Assembly: GCA_012931725.1 (NCBI GenBank)
Contig: CM022944.1
Coordinates: forward strand, 30,509,641-30,573,640
DNA from: Litsea cubeba
Lineage: Eukaryota > Streptophyta > Magnoliopsida > Laurales > Lauraceae
Length of the DNA: 64,000 bases
Direction: 5' to 3'
Positions 59,685-64,000 of this stretch are shown in pieces. A program made the position numbers and the translations under genes. The notes under the pieces were generated by a model. That model ran no database searches, was not told where the DNA came from, and saw nothing but the letters and a program-made list of their open reading frames with translations. Numbering within the stretch: the first letter of the stretch is position 1; every line of letters starts with the position of its first letter.

Positions 59685-62600
59685 TCACTGGTAATACCTC
59701 TTCAGATGTTCCGCATTCCACGGATGGAGCAGGGCCTTACCATCAGAATTTTGGATTTTGTATGTGCCTGGCCTTACTACTTCTGTCACGAGATATGGTC
59801 CTTCCCAATTTGGCCCTAGCTTTCCTTCGCGAGAGTCTTTAGTGGCGAGGATCACCTTTTTCAGGACTAGGTCTCCTGGCTGAAAGGAACGAGGCTTCAC
59901 CCTCGAGTTGTAGTATTTTGCCATCCGCCGCTTGTATTCTGCATTGCGGACCGTGGCCATCTCCCTTGCCTCTTCTACCAAGTCGAGGTTGATGCGGAGT
60001 CCTTCCTCGTTGTTAATTGTGTCTTGGAGATGGACCCTGAGGGAGTGTACACCAATTTCGACAGGGATGACTGCCTCGGTCCCAAAAGCTAGTGAGAAAG
60101 GAGTCTCGCCAGTAGGGGTTCTCGGCGTAGTTCTGTATGCCCATAATACCCCTGGTAGCTCGTCAACCCAAAGACCCTTCGCCCTTTCGAGCCTGGTTTT
60201 TAGGTTGCGAAGAACTGTTCGGACCATGACTTCTGCTTGCCCATTTGCTTGTGGGTGCGCTGGACTGGAGTGGGGCTGCTTAATCTGGAGGTCGGTGCAG
60301 AAAGTGTTGAAGAGTTTGTTGTCAAACTGCTTGCCATTATCACTGACGATGGCGCTAGGTATCCCAAAGCGACAGACTATGTTTTTCCAAACAAAGTTTT
60401 TTACATTGAAGTCTGTGATCTTGGCCAAGGGTTCTGCCTCCGCCCATTTTGTGAAGTAGTCAATGGCAATGACTACAAACTTGCATTGGCCTTTGCTCAA
60501 AGGAAGGGGGCCCAGAATATCTATACCCCATTTGGAGAAAGGCCACGGGCTCAAAATGGAAGTCAACTCTTCTGGTGGCTGCCTGGTTACAGTGGCGAAG
60601 CGTTGGCACTTGTCGCACTTTTGAGCAAATTCTTTGGCGTCCTTTGCCATGGTTGGCCAGAAGAATCCTTGCCTAAGTGCTTTGTGGGCGAGGGAGCGTC
60701 CTCCAGAATGGTTCCCACATATTCCTTCGTGGATTTCGCGAAGAGCGTAATCAGCATCCTCAGGGGAGAGGCAACGCAGCAGTGGTAGGCAATAACCTTT
60801 CTTGTAAAGGATATTTTGCAGAAGGGTGTATCTGGAAGCCCTCATTCTGAGTCTCTTCGCTTCAAGGTGGTCCTCTGGTTCGGTGCCCTCTTGGAGGAAA
60901 GCCTTTATTGGTGACATCCAATTTGGCTTGCTGCCCTCTGATGCACAGTTGATGTTTCCAACCACTACATCTAACTTGCTCCTCTCCAACTGATGCCCGA
61001 TGAGTGCAGGTTCTGTGGATGAGGCCTCCAATGACGAGGCGAGCCTAGCCAGTGCGTCTGCTGCAACATTTTGTCCTCGAGGAATATGGCAGATCTGAAA
61101 GCATTGAAAACTTTTGACCAATCCTTTGACCATGTTGAGGTAGTCTTGCATCCTTTCCTCCTTTGCCTCGAATTCGCCATTTATTTGATTCACCACCAAT
61201 TGTGAATCACTGTGAGCAAGAACTGATTTGGCGTCCATTTCGATCGCCAACCTCAGTCCTGATAAGAGTGCCTCATACTCGGCTTCATTATTTGATGCAA
61301 TGAAGTGGAGCTTCACTGCATACTTGATGGGTGTACCATCAGGGCTGATCAGGATGAAGCCAGCTCTGCCTCCGTCTGTGGTTGCCGAACCATCAACATA
61401 CAATTTCCAGACCGGTAAAGGCGGGGCAATCGACCTCTGGGGAGGTACCTGGGCGCTTTGGAGAAGAGGCTGGGCGCCCAGGGTTTGAGGAGAGTCTCGG
61501 GCGCCCAGAGCTTGAGGGAGGAGCTGGGTGCCCGGGGCTTGGAGAAGATGTTGGGCGCCCGAGGGAAGCTGGGCGCCCAGGGTTTGAGGAGAGTCTCGGG
61601 CGCCCAGAGCTTGAGGGAGGAGCTGGGCGCCCGGGGCTTGGAGAAGATGCTGGGCGCCCGGGGCTTGGAGAAGAGGCTGGGCGCCCGGGGCTTGAGGGTC
61701 CTGAGGTGCTAGCAAGGAGGTGAGCACCGCTGTTTCATCTACTTGGTTTTCATCATAAGTGAATTCAGCTACGAAGTCAGCTAGAGCCTGTGCTTTGATG
61801 GCAGACCTTGGTTGATATTTAACATCAAACTCCCCCAGCTCTACCGCCCACTTCACAAGTCTTCCAGCTACATCAGGTTTCCCCAAAACTCTTTTCAAAG
61901 GTTGGTCTGTTACTACCACCACGGTGTGGCCCTGAAAGTAGTGTCGTAAACGCCTTGCAGTGGAGATCAGGGCGAGGGCCAGTTTTTCGAGCTCTGGGTA
62001 TCTGGACTCTGCCCCTCGGTAGGCTCTGCTCACATAGTAGATAGGCTTTTGCGCTCCATCCTGATTCTTTATGAGAACAGAGCTCACGGCTGAAGGTGAA
62101 GCCGAAAGATACAGGTACAGCACTTCGCCTGGTGTAGCATGCGAGAGGAGAGGGGGAGCGGTCAGGTAAGCTTTGAGCTTCTGGAATGCTTCTTCAGCCT
62201 CGAGCCCCCATTGGAATGTTTTGCGGAGGATCTTGAAGAAGGGCAAGCACTTGTCTGCAGATTTGGAAATAAATATGCTAAGTGCCGCAATCCTTCCATT
62301 GAGGCGCTGCAACTCCTTTGTGGAAGAGGGTGACTTCATATCTATTATGGCCTTGATTTTATCTGGGTTCGCCTCGATCCCCCTCTGGTCGACCATAAAA
62401 CCTAAGAACTTTCCGGATCCTACACCAAAGGCATACTTCTCAGGATTCAATTTCATGCGAAAGAGCCTGAGAGTGTCAAAGGTCTCTTGCAGATGAGCGA
62501 TATGGTCGGCTGCGGCGAGGCTCTTCACTAGCATGTCGTCTACGTAAACCTCCATGGTCCGCCCGATTTGAGAGTGGAACATCTTGTTCACTAGACGTTG

Positions 62601-64000
62601 ATAGGTGGCGCCTGCATTCTTCAGTCCGAAAGGCATGACCCTATAACAGTAGGTTCCTTTCGGGGTGATGAATGATGTCTTCTCCTGATCCGGGGGGTGC
62701 ATGCTAATCTGGTTGTATCCAGAGTATGCATCCAAGAACGAGAGTAGTTCATGACCTGCTGTGGCGTCGATGAGGAGGTCAATCCTTGGTAGGGGGTAGC
62801 TGTCCTTTGGGCACGCTTTGTTAACCTCCGTGAAGTCAACGCACAGGCGCCATTTTTCGCTAGCCTTCTTCACCATCACAACATTTGAGAGCCATTCAGG
62901 GTAGGCTACTTCCCTGACAGCCCCATTCTCCAGCAACTTCCCGACTTCATTGTCCATTACTTGGGCCCTTTCTGTGGAGGCCCCTCTAAGCTTTTGTCGG
63001 ACAGGCTTGTAGCCAGGGTCGACATTGAGGCGGTGGGTTGCGACGTCGGGATCAATCCCTTCAAGATCCGCATGCGACCATGCGAAAACATCCATATTAC
63101 CTCTCAAGAAGTCTGTCAGCTGGCTGGCCCGATCCTCAGGGAGAGAAAAGCCAATATGTACTCTCCTGGCTGGGAAGTCTTCATCTAGGACCACTGAGGT
63201 GAGTTCCTCGACTGGTTCTCCTCTCTCTGCCGTGGTTTCATCTCTTGGGTCAGAGATTTCGACTTGTAACGCCTCCTGCGTTTTCTTGGCTTTCATAGAG
63301 GAGACGTAGCATTCCCTTGCTGCTACTTGATTCCCTCTTACCTCTCCGATCCCATTAGGAGTTGGAAACCGGAGGATGAGATGAAACGTAGAGAGGACCG
63401 CTCTTAAGGCATTAAGAGTTGGACGCCCCAGGATGATATTGTAAGCCGATGCGCAGTCAATCACCAGGAAATTGACCATTGTTGTGGAAGTTCGAGGCGC
63501 AGTCCCGGCTGTGACTGGCAGTGTGATTGCCCCAAGGGGATACACCTTCTCTCCCAAAAAGCCGATGAGAGGAAACTTGACGGGCTGCAACCTCTCCCGT
63601 CCCAGCCTCAGCTTGTCATAAGTTTCTACAAACAGAATGTCTGCAGAGCTTCCACTGTCTACCAGGATCCTATGCACTTGAAAATTGGCGACCGTCATTG
63701 TGAGCACTAGAGGGTCGTCGTGAGGGTGCTGGATCCCCTCCAAATCCTTGTCTGAGAAGGATATAACTTCATTATCTCCATGCCTTGGCGCCTTGGACGG
63801 GCGTGCCTCCTCAGGATGCCTTGCCTTTCTGGCATGGGCCTTCATGGCCGAGAGCGACTCTGTTAGCCCTCCAGAAATTGTTCGGATTTCTCCGATCGGT
63901 TGCTGATTCTCCTGATTGTGAGGTGGAGGTGGTGGAGGTGCTTGTCCCCTGCCGGCAACATACTGACGTAGGTGGCCGTGCTGGATGAGATCCTCAATCT
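59685..64000 (-). CDS. gag-pol: Gag-pol polyprotein of a Tat-like Ty3/Gypsy element, partial
   Basis: One frame stays open from the right edge to TAG/TAA at 59685. It enters in the gag C-terminus (EDLIQHGHLRQYVAGR, EIRTISGG). Numbered from the Met at 63845: aspartic protease DSG at 63-65; reverse transcriptase about 310-480 with YVDD at 434-437; RNase H about 570-690; a repeat-rich linker 715-805; a second, archaeal-type RNase H 812-945 (YVDGS, NNEAEYEAL, HSDSQLV); integrase with a His/Cys zinc finger 1039-1080 (H..H..CDKC) and DDE residues D1109, D1169 and E1205; and a C-terminal domain with GPYLVTEVVRPGTYKI. The enzymes copy element RNA into DNA and insert it. No frameshift or stop is visible, so this part could be functional. 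It converges with the antisense gene, ending 152 bases from it. Confidence 0.93.
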   Translation of the reverse strand, partial: IEDLIQHGHLRQYVAGRGQAPPPPPPHNQENQQPIGEIRTISGGLTESLSAMKAHARKARHPEEARPSKAPRHGDNEVISFSDKDLEGIQHPHDDPLVLTMTVANFQVHRILVDSGSSADILFVETYDKLRLGRERLQPVKFPLIGFLGEKVYPLGAITLPVTAGTAPRTSTTMVNFLVIDCASAYNIILGRPTLNALRAVLSTFHLILRFPTPNGIGEVRGNQVAARECYVSSMKAKKTQEALQVEISDPRDETTAERGEPVEELTSVVLDEDFPARRVHIGFSLPEDRASQLTDFLRGNMDVFAWSHADLEGIDPDVATHRLNVDPGYKPVRQKLRGASTERAQVMDNEVGKLLENGAVREVAYPEWLSNVVMVKKASEKWRLCVDFTEVNKACPKDSYPLPRIDLLIDATAGHELLSFLDAYSGYNQISMHPPDQEKTSFITPKGTYCYRVMPFGLKNAGATYQRLVNKMFHSQIGRTMEVYVDDMLVKSLAAADHIAHLQETFDTLRLFRMKLNPEKYAFGVGSGKFLGFMVDQRGIEANPDKIKAIIDMKSPSSTKELQRLNGRIAALSIFISKSADKCLPFFKILRKTFQWGLEAEEAFQKLKAYLTAPPLLSHATPGEVLYLYLSASPSAVSSVLIKNQDGAQKPIYYVSRAYRGAESRYPELEKLALALISTARRLRHYFQGHTVVVVTDQPLKRVLGKPDVAGRLVKWAVELGEFDVKYQPRSAIKAQALADFVAEFTYDENQVDETAVLTSLLAPQDPQAPGAQPLLQAPGAQHLLQAPGAQLLPQALGARDSPQTLGAQLPSGAQHLLQAPGTQLLPQALGARDSPQTLGAQPLLQSAQVPPQRSIAPPLPVWKLYVDGSATTDGGRAGFILISPDGTPIKYAVKLHFIASNNEAEYEALLSGLRLAIEMDAKSVLAHSDSQLVVNQINGEFEAKEERMQDYLNMVKGLVKSFQCFQICHIPRGQNVAADALARLASSLEASSTEPALIGHQLERSKLDVVVGNINCASEGSKPNWMSPIKAFLQEGTEPEDHLEAKRLRMRASRYTLLQNILYKKGYCLPLLRCLSPEDADYALREIHEGICGNHSGGRSLAHKALRQGFFWPTMAKDAKEFAQKCDKCQRFATVTRQPPEELTSILSPWPFSKWGIDILGPLPLSKGQCKFVVIAIDYFTKWAEAEPLAKITDFNVKNFVWKNIVCRFGIPSAIVSDNGKQFDNKLFNTFCTDLQIKQPHSSPAHPQANGQAEVMVRTVLRNLKTRLERAKGLWVDELPGVLWAYRTTPRTPTGETPFSLAFGTEAVIPVEIGVHSLRVHLQDTINNEEGLRINLDLVEEAREMATVRNAEYKRRMAKYYNSRVKPRSFQPGDLVLKKVILATKDSREGKLGPNWEGPYLVTEVVRPGTYKIQNSDGKALLHPWNAEHLKRYYQ
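61440..61715 (-). repeat. Imperfect tandem repeats in the pol linker between the two RNase H domains
   Basis: Units with a TGGGCGCCC core at about 28-35 bp spacing form a larger 99-bp repeat (starts near 61470 and 61569). In pol they encode QAPGAQLL/QTLGAQ-type repeats at residues 715-805. All units keep the reading frame. Related elements normally have a short linker here. Confidence 0.9.

Larger units (their letters stand above)
53963..64000 (-). mobile_element. Autonomous Tat-like Ty3/Gypsy retrotransposon, cut by the window edge
   Basis: Read on the minus strand, the visible part is: the end of gag and a full pol (64000-59685), then a convergent plus-strand gene (54819-59532), a polypurine tract (54578-54590) and the 3' LTR (to about 53963). 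Two RNase H domains, the second archaeal-type, together with an antisense gene, mark the plant Tat lineage. The 5' LTR, primer-binding site and most of gag lie beyond 64000, so LTR age and duplication cannot be checked. A foreign solo LTR (55501-57268) sits in the antisense gene. Confidence 0.9.

Overview
This window looks like nuclear DNA of a flowering plant. The only host genes are a chloroplast site-2-type metalloprotease (ARASP family) and an 11-exon GT31 galactosyltransferase with multi-kilobase introns. Nearly everything else is plant transposable elements. The species cannot be named from this sequence alone.

Layout. At 1-1862 there are inverted copies of one AT-rich MITE family, one of them split by a 1,050 bp PIF/Harbinger-type MITE. 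At 2422-8849 lies a complete, very young Tat-like Ty3/Gypsy element on the minus strand that has gag but no pol. About 9650-13341 is a decayed Helitron. At 15056-18226 is a Mutator-like element (MULE) split by a 2,154 bp solo LTR. About 20222-21535 is a Copia relic split by a hAT-type MITE. The ARASP gene is at 23426-24776 (minus). At 25412-27974 is a second MULE carrying an array of a TCGATATCGA palindrome. The GT31 gene is at 32880-44801 (minus), with Copia, LINE and SINE-like debris in its introns. At 47700-50383 is a third MULE, related to the second, whose left arm was hit by an oddly rearranged Copia insertion. From about 53963 to the right edge is a second, autonomous Tat-like Gypsy element on the minus strand. 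It has a long gag-pol frame, a chromosomal plus-strand (antisense) gene with three introns, and a 1,768 bp solo LTR inserted into that gene.

How the parts relate. Both Gypsy elements have the same architecture: gag(-pol) read on one strand, and a separate gene on the other strand placed between the coding region and the 3' LTR, so the two transcripts converge. The antisense gene keeps short GT-AG introns in both elements. That is expected if the element copies itself through its sense RNA, in which those introns are not recognised. The gag-only element probably depends on a relative such as the right-hand one for enzymes.

Quality note. Both host genes are family-length and well conserved, but each is broken by a single-base indel. 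The antisense gene also shows a one-base slip in an A run near its likely start. Consensus errors in a long-read assembly are a serious alternative to true loss of function. Element ends were fixed by eye from target-site duplications (TSDs) and inverted repeats. Family names come from recognised protein motifs and were not searched.
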